A DNA stretch of 62,542 nt. Source: an uncultured Flavobacterium sp. (GTDB lineage Bacteria; Bacteroidota; Bacteroidia; Flavobacteriales; Flavobacteriaceae). The notes beneath the pieces are model-generated. The model was not told where the DNA came from. It was given only the letters and a program-made list of their open reading frames with translations, and made no database searches. Where the stretch lies: the NCBI GenBank assembly GCA_947626185.1, contig CANQRD010000003.1:1-62542 (forward strand), given 5' to 3'. Within the stretch, counting starts at the first letter, position 1. Each line of letters starts with the position of its first letter. The position numbers and the translations under genes are program-made. Positions 55,901-62,542 of this stretch are shown in pieces.

Positions 55901-56388
55901 CACCAAACAGATTCCATATATTTTGGTTTATAAGTGATGTATGGATTTTCCATATCTACCCAATAACCCATTTTTTCAGTTAAGTCATTCCACAAGTCAG
56001 TATAACGCATAACTGTGCGCTTACAAGCTTGATTGTATTCTTCAACTGAGATTTTTGTTCCTATATCTTCTTTAGTAATTCCTAATTCTTTTTCAGTACC
56101 AAGCTCTACAGGTAAACCATGCGTATCCCATCCGGCTTTACGTTTTACTTGATATCCTTTTTGAGTTTTATAACGACAAAAAATATCCTTAATTGCACGA
56201 GCCATTACGTGGTGAATCCCTGGTTTTCCATTAGCTGAAGGTGGACCTTCAAAAAACACAAACGGTTTGTTATCATCCCTTGTGCTAATACTTTTTTCGA
56301 ATATTGATTCTTCTTTCCAAAAATCAAGCATCTCTGATGCTGTCCCAGGCAAATCAAGACCTTTATATTCTTTAAAATTAGTGCTCAT
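52984..56388 (-). CDS. ileS: Isoleucyl-tRNA synthetase, IleRS2 type with GIHH signature
   Basis: Charges tRNA-Ile with isoleucine and edits valine. The 1134 aa are longer than the ~940-aa E. coli type and fit the second bacterial/eukaryotic-like clade. The KMSKS motif is normal (GLKMSKSLGNTV). The HIGH motif is changed: residues 57-60 read GIHH within GKPGIHHVMARAIKD, codons at 56209-56220. The editing domain (LAWTTTPWTLPSN with its Thr-rich stretch) and the anticodon domain are present. GXHH is known in IleRS2 enzymes with very high mupirocin resistance. It is the only IleRS here and leads the unit with the DksA-like gene. Confidence 0.95.
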   Translation of the reverse strand: MSTNFKEYKGLDLPGTASEMLDFWKEESIFEKSISTRDDNKPFVFFEGPPSANGKPGIHHVMARAIKDIFCRYKTQKGYQVKRKAGWDTHGLPVELGTEKELGITKEDIGTKISVEEYNQACKRTVMRYTDLWNDLTEKMGYWVDMENPYITYKPKYMESVWWLLKQTYDKNLLYKGYTIQPYSPKAGTGLSSHEVNQPGSYRDVTDTTIVAQFKTIESSLPEFLQGFGPIDILAWTTTPWTLPSNTALTVGPKIDYVLVKTFNQYTFEPITVILGKALVGKQFAGKFFAVENETELANFNEGDKKIPYFIIKDFKGADLVGIRYEQLLPYTLPYQNPENAFRVIAGDFVTTEDGTGIVHTAPTFGADDAKVAKEAKPEVPAMLILDADGNAVPLVDLQGRFVKEMGEEFGGKYVKNEYYDEGQAPERSVDVEIAIKLKEENKAFKVEKYVHSYPHCWRTNKPILYYPLDSWFIKITEVKDRMFELNEEINWKPKATGEGRFGNWLKNANDWNLSRSRYWGIPLPIWRTEDKSEEIIIGSVEQMVGEIDKSIQAGIQKENPYTGFVVGDMSEENYDLIDLHKNVVDKIVLVSPSGKPMYRESDLIDVWFDSGAMPYAQWHYPFENKELIDDNIAYPADFIAEGVDQTRGWFYTLHAIATLVFDTKAYKNVVSNGLVLDKNGLKMSKSLGNTVDPFDTLAEHGPDATRWYMISNANPWDNLKFDLDGITEVRRKFFGTLYNTYSFFALYANIDGFKYQEAEVPLKDRPEIDRWILSELHTLIKKVDEFYAEYEPTKAARAITEFVTENLSNWYVRLCRRRFWKGEYAQDKIAAYQTLYTCLITISKLGAPIAPFFMDKLYRDLTLATSSEKFESVHLANFPVYDESFIDAALESRMHKAQIISSLVLSLRKKEMIKVRQPLQRVMIPILDESQRLEIEAVADLIMAEVNVKEIELLDDASGVLVKQIKPNFKTLGPRFGKDMGLIAKAIQSFTQEDIALIEKKGEINVNLTEKSVILTLVDVEITSQDIEGWLVANDNGITVALDITLTDELKKEGIARELVNRIQNIRKDCGFEVTDQVKVIIQDLMEIKEAVLANEEYIKTETLAHTLEFVDVLSDGVDVEFDELKTRMLILK

Positions 56389-56544
56389 CGTGTTATAATT
56401 ATAAATATTTTTATCAATTGGCGAATTTAAACATTTTCATCCAATTATCGCCTAAATAATTTTTTCTAAAAGCTACAAAAACGAACTATTTTCCGCTTTT
56501 TGACATTTAATTTTTCAGTTCAATTCTTTTCTTTTTATTGCAAG

Positions 56545-57258
56545 TTATCGAAAAACTTCTTTCAAAATTTCTAATGATTTTGGCTTGTGAAAAACGCTAC
56601 TATGCGCTTCATAATACCTTATAAGCTGATCCAACAACAGTTTTCGATCTCTTGCCGAAAAAACTTTTTGATCAGATTCAAATGTCAATCTCACTAATCG
56701 TTTTAACAAATAACTTCCTTCGGCATCAAAGCAGCTTGCTGACGATATATTGGTGAATTCTCCCTCTTGCCAATCAAAATAAGTTTTATCTAAGGTTGTA
56801 ATATCTGGATAAGTTCCTAAATATTTTGTGAGTTCCATTAATAGCAATAAGTGAAAATTAGCTACCTCATCTTGTAAATCAAACCAAAGAAGAGCTGCTT
56901 CAATAAATTCATAAAAAGTTTCATCCTTTTGCTGTTCGGTAACAATCATACCCAAAAATTCACCGATAAAAATGGCAATACTATTTTTTACAAAATCGTA
57001 ATAAATACTGTGGTAAACTTTATCTACTTTAATATCTTTAAAATATTCCATTCCACCTTTATCTTTAAATGTAAAAGAAATATCGAGTAACATTAAAGGT
57101 TGAAAATAGGCTATTTTAGCACTACTTTTTCCTTTAGAAAAAGCATTGCGTACAAAAAAAGTTTGCACCCCTACTTCTTTTGTTAAACATTTGACTACTA
57201 AACTTTTGTCTTGGAATTTAAGAGTACTTAATACAATAGCTTTGGTTTGAATAATCAT
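56545..57258 (-). CDS. recO: DNA repair protein RecO
   Basis: RecO helps load RecA on gapped DNA coated with SSB. From the ATG at 57258 (MIIQTKAIVLSTLKFQDKS) it is 237 aa, with the N-terminal OB fold (KSLVVKCLTKEVGVQTFFV) and the helical C-terminal domain. An in-frame extension of 38 codons overlaps porZ and has no family features, so it is rejected. The ATG shares one base with the porZ stop (TAATG), which indicates translational coupling. With AddAB-like proteins and UvrC it adds to the repair genes in the window. Confidence 0.93.
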   Translation of the reverse strand: MIIQTKAIVLSTLKFQDKSLVVKCLTKEVGVQTFFVRNAFSKGKSSAKIAYFQPLMLLDISFTFKDKGGMEYFKDIKVDKVYHSIYYDFVKNSIAIFIGEFLGMIVTEQQKDETFYEFIEAALLWFDLQDEVANFHLLLLMELTKYLGTYPDITTLDKTYFDWQEGEFTNISSASCFDAEGSYLLKRLVRLTFESDQKVFSARDRKLLLDQLIRYYEAHSSVFHKPKSLEILKEVFR

Positions 57259-59570
57259 TAGCGAATAATCATTAATTTTTTTACTTGTGTATCGGATTTT
57301 TCTAAAGAAGAAACTAAAATTAAATAAACTCCTGAACTTACTTTTCTTCCATTCAACGCATGGGTATCCCAAGTAATTATACCGCCATTGCTCGTGGTTT
57401 CATACATTAAGTTACCCTCAATATCGGTAATTTTTACAACTGATTGATCCATCAATCCGACAATGCGCACTTCTCCAGCATACTCTGGACGGACTGGATT
57501 TGGATACGCATAAAACCCCTTATTCGATTCCTGCCCTTCAGAAGTATCACTTAAAAGAGATACAACACCATAATCGGTTGCAAAAAAAACCTCCCCAGAT
57601 ATGGGATCAGTTGCAATATCGTTAATTGTATTATTAGGCAAAGGTGAATTTTCTGTAGTAAAATGACGAAGTACTTCTCTACCAGTTGCCGACACCAAAA
57701 AAACACCTGCATCTGCAAGAGCTACCCATTTTTTATTAGCACCATCTACGGTAATAGCAGTAATATATTGTTGATAAAACAACTCTTCTGCAATACCATT
57801 TTCTTCAATAATTATATTGGTTGGAATAATTGTAGCTGGTTGTAAAAATCGATCAACATTTTGAATTATTCTCAGCCCTTTATTAGTTCCAATCCACAAA
57901 TTATTTGCTTTATCTATCGCTAAAGCACTAACATTATTGGTGGGCAAATTTCCCATATCAGCAGAGAAAGTCGCTATTTTATTACTTCGTGTTTCATTAA
58001 ATGCGGTTAGCCCATCTTCTAAAGAAGGAATCCACTTTGTACCATTTTTATCAATAACTAATCTACCATAGTTGCCTCGCTTATAATCGAGCATACTTAA
58101 TGTTGACGGATACGACTGCCATTGATTATTACTATCTCTAGATTTCAAAGCGTTTTTTACAAAGTTATTCGTTACCCACAATTTTGCTTGTTTATCAAAA
58201 ACTACTCCATTTACACGAACAGTTACATAATCATCTGGAAGGGTGGAACCTGATTGAATTTCCAGATTTTCCAATCCGTTATTGCCCGTATTTGTTTGGT
58301 TATATAATGTTACATCGCTTTGGGTAATATTGTTTTGGTTGAGATTAATTTTCAATAAACCCGAATGATAAGAACCTACAAATAATTCGTTATTGTTTTT
58401 TGGATTTAATGCTGCATATGTTAGTGCTTTTGCTCCTTTTAAATTGCGATTAGATAAGTATTCCCACCCTTTTTTCTTATTGAAATAACTTAAACCATAA
58501 CTCGCCAGAAAAGGAATATACGGATTATAGGTTGTTTTGTCATATCCTCCACTTACAAACCATATTCCCTCTTTTGTAGGCAACAACGAAAAAACACGAT
58601 TTGATTCTGGTCCACTAGGCGAAAGTAATTCTGTTCCATTTTGGTTTTGTTCGAAAAACCCGTTTGAACTACTTATGAAGTAATAATTACCTTTTAACTG
58701 TACAGCATCTAAAAGTGCATTGTTTTGAATAACAACTTGCAATTGATTATCCCCTCTTAGAACTTGTACATCAGTAGCTGTTACTACTAATAAATTGTTA
58801 TTTTCATCATTACGCAAAGCTACAATTGGCGAATGTGTTGTTACCACTTCGCTTACCGAATTTTCTTCTGCTAACACAAATAGTTGATTACCATTTTGTT
58901 TACTTAAATAAACTGAATTATTTACAACAAGTCCGTTTTTCCAATTAGTTCCATGATGTTTATTTCTCCATTGACGATAATCAACTTTATTAGGGTTATT
59001 CCACGTTATTTCCTTAATTCCTTCATCTGTAATTGCCAATAAACTGATACTTTCGGCCAACAAATCGCTTACCACAACATTGTTGCCATTATTACCAATA
59101 AAAAAAGTATCGCCAAAAGTATCATTATTCAAATTCAACATACTAATACCATAATTAGTTGCAATATATAATTGACTTTTAACTTCTAAAAAACGATTAA
59201 TTCGTTTTTCAAAAAATTGTAATGAAGGCTTATTTTTAATATCAGAAAGCGTTCGAATTCTATCGTTTTTTAAATCAAAAATCAAAATGCTTCCGTCAAT
59301 ATTTCCGATGATTACTTTTTGGTGTACCTCGCTAAAATATAAAGCAGTTATTTGTGTAGCTTTTAATCCGCTTATTGAATTATATACTTGAATTGTTTGG
59401 TTATTGAGATTATACCGAATAAGTGCAGAAGACGTTGCGCCAAAAACAACTTCTTTTCCATTTGCCATAGCTACCAACTCTGTATAGGAAAAGTAACTAT
59501 TCCAGTGATCATTTACTTGAGCCTTTGCTCCAAAGCAAATAAAAATCATCAAATATATTAATTGCTTCAT
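57258..59570 (-). CDS. porZ: PorZ-like two-domain beta-propeller protein of the type IX secretion system
   Basis: The 770 aa have a signal peptide (ICFGAKAQ) followed by two seven-bladed propeller-like regions of the two-component-regulator type (repeats such as NNLWIGTNKGLRII, LWVTNN, FFATDYGVVSLL). The C-terminal ~80 residues are a type A T9SS sorting domain (FYAYPNPVRPE, ITDIEGNLMYETTSNGG, GVYLILVSS, KKLMIIR). In Porphyromonas, PorZ is part of the surface attachment complex and supplies A-LPS to the sortase PorU. Other T9SS genes are not in the window. It precedes recO with a one-base overlap. Confidence 0.9.
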   Translation of the reverse strand: MKQLIYLMIFICFGAKAQVNDHWNSYFSYTELVAMANGKEVVFGATSSALIRYNLNNQTIQVYNSISGLKATQITALYFSEVHQKVIIGNIDGSILIFDLKNDRIRTLSDIKNKPSLQFFEKRINRFLEVKSQLYIATNYGISMLNLNNDTFGDTFFIGNNGNNVVVSDLLAESISLLAITDEGIKEITWNNPNKVDYRQWRNKHHGTNWKNGLVVNNSVYLSKQNGNQLFVLAEENSVSEVVTTHSPIVALRNDENNNLLVVTATDVQVLRGDNQLQVVIQNNALLDAVQLKGNYYFISSSNGFFEQNQNGTELLSPSGPESNRVFSLLPTKEGIWFVSGGYDKTTYNPYIPFLASYGLSYFNKKKGWEYLSNRNLKGAKALTYAALNPKNNNELFVGSYHSGLLKINLNQNNITQSDVTLYNQTNTGNNGLENLEIQSGSTLPDDYVTVRVNGVVFDKQAKLWVTNNFVKNALKSRDSNNQWQSYPSTLSMLDYKRGNYGRLVIDKNGTKWIPSLEDGLTAFNETRSNKIATFSADMGNLPTNNVSALAIDKANNLWIGTNKGLRIIQNVDRFLQPATIIPTNIIIEENGIAEELFYQQYITAITVDGANKKWVALADAGVFLVSATGREVLRHFTTENSPLPNNTINDIATDPISGEVFFATDYGVVSLLSDTSEGQESNKGFYAYPNPVRPEYAGEVRIVGLMDQSVVKITDIEGNLMYETTSNGGIITWDTHALNGRKVSSGVYLILVSSLEKSDTQVKKLMIIR

Positions 59571-59589
59571 TCTGTCGTTTATTTACAAA

Positions 59590-59597
59590 CAAATATA
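59590..59597 (-). promoter_or_regulatory. -7 element of the porZ-recO promoter
   Basis: Minus-strand TATATTTG, 19 bases before the porZ ATG. The nearest TTG is only 13 bases upstream, so the -33 element is uncertain. Confidence 0.5.
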
Positions 59598-59726
59598 CTA
59601 TTTAGATACGCAATTGATTTATTTTTTTCGCACTTCGCAAGTAAAGTCAATTTTATTAATACAACAAAACAATAATTTTGAACTCATCAATTTCACTTCT
59701 CAAAACTTTTATCAGACATTTATCCT

Positions 59727-59734
59727 TATTTTTG
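59727..59734 (+). promoter_or_regulatory. -7 element of the DUF3298 lipoprotein promoter
   Basis: TATTTTTG lies 21 bases before the ATG; the -33 position is T-rich. Confidence 0.55.
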
Positions 59735-59755
59735 TAATAAAGCTGAAAAAAAAAT

Positions 59756-60508
59756 ATGAAAAAGATTCTTCCATTCGCCCTATTATTCGTTTTGCTGATT
59801 GGCTGTAAAGAAAAAACCAAAGAACCATTGAATTTTGTTCAATTAGAAATTGAAGATAAAACACCTATTGATTGCAAAGACGACGACTGCACTAGCATAG
59901 AATTGAGTATTCCGTTTGCTACAAACGAAAAAGACCCAATTGCAGAAAAAATTAACAACCAAATTTTAAGCGAAGTTGACAATATTGTAGAGGTTGATGA
60001 CATTACTGCCGCAAGCCAGTCTTATGAAGAGTTAAGCAAAAACTACATCAACTACTACAACGAATTCATCAACAAATATCCCGATGAAACACTCGGATGG
60101 AAGGCTAAAGTAAATGGAAATATCACATTTTTTAACGAAGATTTGTTATCGATTGACATAGAGTATTATACCTTTGCTGGTGGCGCGTATGGTTTTGAAA
60201 ATGAAAAATCATTAAACTTCAATCCCAAAACAGGCGACTTGTATTCAATAAGCGACTTAATTAGTAATTGGACCGAACTACAAAAGTTATTTGCTTTTCA
60301 GCTAAAAGGTAAAATTGATGTTTGGAAAAACAAAAGTGAATTAAATTATCCGGAAAGTATATTTTTCTACGAAGATACTGTAGAATTTTTGTACAACGCT
60401 TTAGATGAAAATATGATTTTTAACGGACCAATAAAGATTGAGTTACCTAAAGAAAAAGTAATTCCATTTTTAAAGATAAACTTAGCACCAACTGCTTTTA
60501 CTAACTAA
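59756..60508 (+). CDS. DUF4163/DUF3298-type lipoprotein
   Basis: A 250-aa lipoprotein (signal ending VLLIGC, Cys17). The first half resembles DUF4163 (CTSIELSIPFATNEKDPIAEKINNQI) and the second half the DUF3298 region, with the telltale SIDIEYYTFAGGAYG and NFNPKTGDLYSISDLI. These are envelope proteins found in RsiV-like anti-sigma factors and in stand-alone form; no reaction is known. The flippase gene follows after 24 bases and is likely on the same transcript. Confidence 0.82.
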   Translation: MKKILPFALLFVLLIGCKEKTKEPLNFVQLEIEDKTPIDCKDDDCTSIELSIPFATNEKDPIAEKINNQILSEVDNIVEVDDITAASQSYEELSKNYINYYNEFINKYPDETLGWKAKVNGNITFFNEDLLSIDIEYYTFAGGAYGFENEKSLNFNPKTGDLYSISDLISNWTELQKLFAFQLKGKIDVWKNKSELNYPESIFFYEDTVEFLYNALDENMIFNGPIKIELPKEKVIPFLKINLAPTAFTN

Positions 60509-60532
60509 TAATTGTAGCTTAGATTCTATACT

Positions 60533-61990
60533 GTGAGTGTTTATAAAAAAATTTTTCAGCAAACAGCAATATATGGCTTAGCTGCTGTTATACCTCGTGT
60601 AATTGGGTTCTTATTAGTTCCTTTTCACACCTCTTTTATGTCAAATTCGTCTTATGGACAATACAGCGTTGTTTTTTCCATTATGATGTTTATGAATGTT
60701 ATTTTGACATTTGGAATGGAAACTTCATTTTTTCGTTTTTACAATAAAAGTGAGAATAAAAAAGAGGTTATCAACAACACTACTATTTTTTTATTTTTTA
60801 CCTCACTTATATTCTTAATTATCGGTAGCGGAAGTGGTAGCTTTTGGGCCAACCTTTTAAACATACCTAACAGCATTATTAACTATGTCATTGGTATATT
60901 AGTACTAGATGCATTGGTAGCAATTCCTTTCGCGCAATTAAGAGCCGACCAGCGTCCCATGATGTATAGCGCTATAAGAATAGGAAACGTGTTAATTAAT
61001 ACTTTTCTTACTTTCTTATTTTTATACTTTTTACCATTATTACATACAAAATATCCCGATAGCTTTATTGATTATTTCTACATTCAAAACTTTCAGGTAG
61101 AATACTTATTTATTGCCAACCTAATTGCAAGTTTAGCCACATTTCTGATTTTCATTCCACATTACTTTCGCATACAATGGAAATTCAATAAAGATTTAGG
61201 TAAACAAATGGCTAATTATGGTGTTCCAATTATGATTGGAGGACTGGCATTTGCAATAAATGAAGGGTTTGACAAAATACTCTTAGAGCGCTTATTACCA
61301 AGTAATATCGCCTTGTCTGAAGTAGGAAAATATTCTGCTTGTTACAAATTAGGACTTTTTATGGTTTTATTTAGACAGGCATACACTTTAGGTATAGAAC
61401 CATTTTTCTTCAACTATGCCAAACACGCTGACGCACCAACCAAATACGCTACAGTAACTAGATATTTTGTATTATGTGGTAGTTTTATTATGCTTGGAGT
61501 TATTGTTTTTGCGGATGTTTTAAAGGTAATGTTTGTACGTAATCCATCTTATTGGGATGCTATGAACATTGTACCACTAATTATATTGGCCAATTTTTGC
61601 ATGGGTATTTATACCAATTTATCGGTTTGGTATAAACTAAGAGATAAAACAATGACGGGAGCTTATATTTCAATTTTTGGTGCCATAATTACATTGCTAT
61701 TCAATTATCTACTAATTCCTATAATGGGCTATATGGGCTCTGCAATTGCTACTTTAGTTGCTTATGCATCTATGATGGTTATTTCGTATTTATTAGGGCA
61801 AAAATATTATCCTATTCCGTACGACAAAAAAGATATTGGATTATATATGGGAATATCTATGTTATTATCTTATGTGTATTTTTATCACTTTAGAGAAAAC
61901 TATTTTATTGGTATATTATTCATGGTATTATTCATTTTATTCATCGGATTTAATGAACGAGGTTTAATTCAACGATTGAAAAACAGATAA
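60533..61990 (+). CDS. Oligosaccharide flippase (polysaccharide biosynthesis protein)
   Basis: A 485-aa membrane protein with about fourteen hydrophobic helices, of the Wzx/MATE-like flippase superfamily. The start AIYGLAAVIPRVIGFLLVPF and the first-half motif TSFFRFYNKSENKKEV are typical. It moves lipid-linked sugars across the inner membrane; no glycosyltransferase is adjacent, so its glycan is unknown. The start is GTG at 60533 (VYKKIF follows); no ATG lies nearby that keeps the family N-terminus. Confidence 0.88.
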   Translation: MSVYKKIFQQTAIYGLAAVIPRVIGFLLVPFHTSFMSNSSYGQYSVVFSIMMFMNVILTFGMETSFFRFYNKSENKKEVINNTTIFLFFTSLIFLIIGSGSGSFWANLLNIPNSIINYVIGILVLDALVAIPFAQLRADQRPMMYSAIRIGNVLINTFLTFLFLYFLPLLHTKYPDSFIDYFYIQNFQVEYLFIANLIASLATFLIFIPHYFRIQWKFNKDLGKQMANYGVPIMIGGLAFAINEGFDKILLERLLPSNIALSEVGKYSACYKLGLFMVLFRQAYTLGIEPFFFNYAKHADAPTKYATVTRYFVLCGSFIMLGVIVFADVLKVMFVRNPSYWDAMNIVPLIILANFCMGIYTNLSVWYKLRDKTMTGAYISIFGAIITLLFNYLLIPIMGYMGSAIATLVAYASMMVISYLLGQKYYPIPYDKKDIGLYMGISMLLSYVYFYHFRENYFIGILFMVLFILFIGFNERGLIQRLKNR

Positions 61991-62033
61991 AAAAGATGTT
62001 CTACAACATTGTTCTATGTAATGGACTTGAATA

Positions 62034-62228
62034 TTAAAAATGTCTCCTTGTTTCTATTATTAAAAATAGAAAACCAAAGATGACTAAGATATAGAAAGTC
62101 ATATAAAAAAGTAATTCAGCAGCAAATCCTGAACTTGCTGTAATTTTTGGCATTTTACTTTTAAATATACCTATTAAACCTATTATTATCATTATTAAAC
62201 TAATACCTATATAAATCATAAGAAACAA
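62034..62228 (-). CDS. Small membrane protein, unknown
   Basis: A 64-aa frame (or 61 aa from the next ATG at 62219, MIYIGIS) with two hydrophobic helices, about residues 5-23 and 40-59, joined by a short basic/polar loop (KSKMPKITASSG) and ending ETRRHF. The hydrophobic/basic pattern looks like a real small membrane protein and not random AT-rich sequence. No family is recognised. It converges with the flippase gene, 43 bases past its stop. Confidence 0.5.
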   Translation of the reverse strand: MFLMIYIGISLIMIIIGLIGIFKSKMPKITASSGFAAELLFYMTFYILVIFGFLFLIIETRRHF

Positions 62229-62327
62229 TTTAGATCGCTTGTCTTATACCTTTATAAGTGTAACTATTCATCTAATTTGAAACTATCCAAAGAATGATTA
62301 AACATTTTAATATTACTCTTTTTTATA

Positions 62328-62542
62328 TTAAGATACATAACTAAAAAAAATATCATCTACCAGAATAATAGCAAAGTATATCTTTGGTTTTAATTTAATA
62401 TTTTCTATTAAAGAATGCACCTCTAGTCTTTTTAAAATTTTCTTAAACTCCGTAAGACCAATAGATTTATAATTTATATTCTCACTAATTTTACCATCTG
62501 GAATATATAAAGAAATTATTCTTTGTTCGTTATAAAAAACTA
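62328..62542 (-). CDS. C-terminal part of an unknown protein, cut by the window edge
   Basis: On the minus strand one frame is open from the right edge to a TAA at 62330-62328, about 70 codons. It includes ISLYIPDGKISENINYK and GLTEFKKILKRLEVH and ends IILVDDIFFSYVS. The mix of charged and hydrophobic residues looks protein-like. No family is recognised, and the start lies outside the window. Confidence 0.45.
   Translation of the reverse strand, partial: VFYNEQRIISLYIPDGKISENINYKSIGLTEFKKILKRLEVHSLIENIKLKPKIYFAIILVDDIFFSYVS

Noticed and set aside
56400..56460. Bulged hairpin GGCGA...TCGCC in the ileS leader, considered as a T-box or other riboswitch.
   Set aside because: No T-box sequence, specifier loop or antiterminator is visible; the stem is short and bulged.
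57259..57372. 38-codon N-terminal extension of recO.
   Set aside because: It lies inside porZ in another frame and the RecO family starts at MIIQTKAIVL.
1..62542. Search for tRNA, rRNA, insertion sequences, integrase sites or phage genes.
   Set aside because: No cloverleaf-like segment with a GGTTCGAATCC-type arm, no transposase motif and no flanking direct repeats were found by eye.

Overview
This AT-rich window (about one third G+C by eye) comes from a member of the Bacteroidota, most likely the family Flavobacteriaceae. The evidence is a PorZ-type type IX secretion protein, a TonB-dependent receptor with an N-terminal carboxypeptidase-regulatory-like domain, a B-type succinate dehydrogenase, signal peptides ending in SQ or AQ, and repeated promoter elements of the Bacteroidota sigma-A form (TTTG, 19-20 bases, TAnnTTTG). 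The genus cannot be fixed from sequence alone; a Flavobacterium- or Myroides-like organism would fit. The region looks chromosomal and mostly core. I see no tRNA, rRNA, CRISPR array, transposase, integrase or prophage gene.

Layout. 1-4846 (minus): the start of a secreted protein running off the left edge, sdhCAB, and a ChaN-like protein. 5025-16790: an alpha/beta hydrolase, an AddB-like nuclease and an AddA-like helicase-nuclease separated by ompA and kbl, then superoxide dismutase and an SLC13-type carrier. 16845-21900: a long PurF-like amidotransferase, a PfkB kinase, a DUF2891 lipoprotein and two small lipoproteins. 22110-31276: metG, a DoxX-like membrane protein, a tandem pair of unknown secreted proteins, an aldo/keto reductase, a crotonase-family enzyme and an outer-membrane protein. 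31364-35806: queD-lpxH, an HTTM protein overlapping ribF, and a secreted EEP-family hydrolase. 35869-46016 (minus): a TonB-dependent receptor, the unit DUF3108-TDO-M23-pgi, a candidate small RNA, and the tyrosine-degradation pair hmgA-hppD. 46241-51818 (minus): a patatin/BamA-type protein, uvrC, 5-formyl-THF cyclo-ligase and an aspartoacylase-like hydrolase. 51909-59570 (minus): lspA, a DksA-like protein, ileS, recO and porZ. 59756-62542: a DUF3298 lipoprotein, a flippase, and two small or partial genes.

How the genes connect. hmgA, hppD and tryptophan dioxygenase break down aromatic amino acids, and tyrosine breakdown yields fumarate, which meets the sdhCAB enzyme. AddA/AddB-like proteins, RecO and UvrC are DNA repair functions. 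LspA would mature the lipoproteins encoded here (19896, 21127, 21445, 40424, 59756). LpxH supports lipid A synthesis, and PorZ belongs to the type IX secretion pathway.

Most notable signals: (i) IleRS carries GIHH instead of HIGH, the signature of the mupirocin-hyper-resistant IleRS2 type; (ii) a roughly 115-base candidate small RNA at 43437-43551 with its own promoter and a terminator that overlaps the next promoter; (iii) nested palindromes on the hmgA promoter, followed by a 21-codon ORF whose start codon lies in a hairpin loop; (iv) an 11-bp-arm palindrome at the TonB-receptor promoter; (v) an M23 peptidase with Cys in place of a zinc-binding His; (vi) a small lipoprotein with a duplicated NPPHG-PGHRCD motif.

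The longest stretch without a protein gene is 43407-43662 (256 bases), which holds the candidate RNA; no gene-free stretch exceeds 300 bases.
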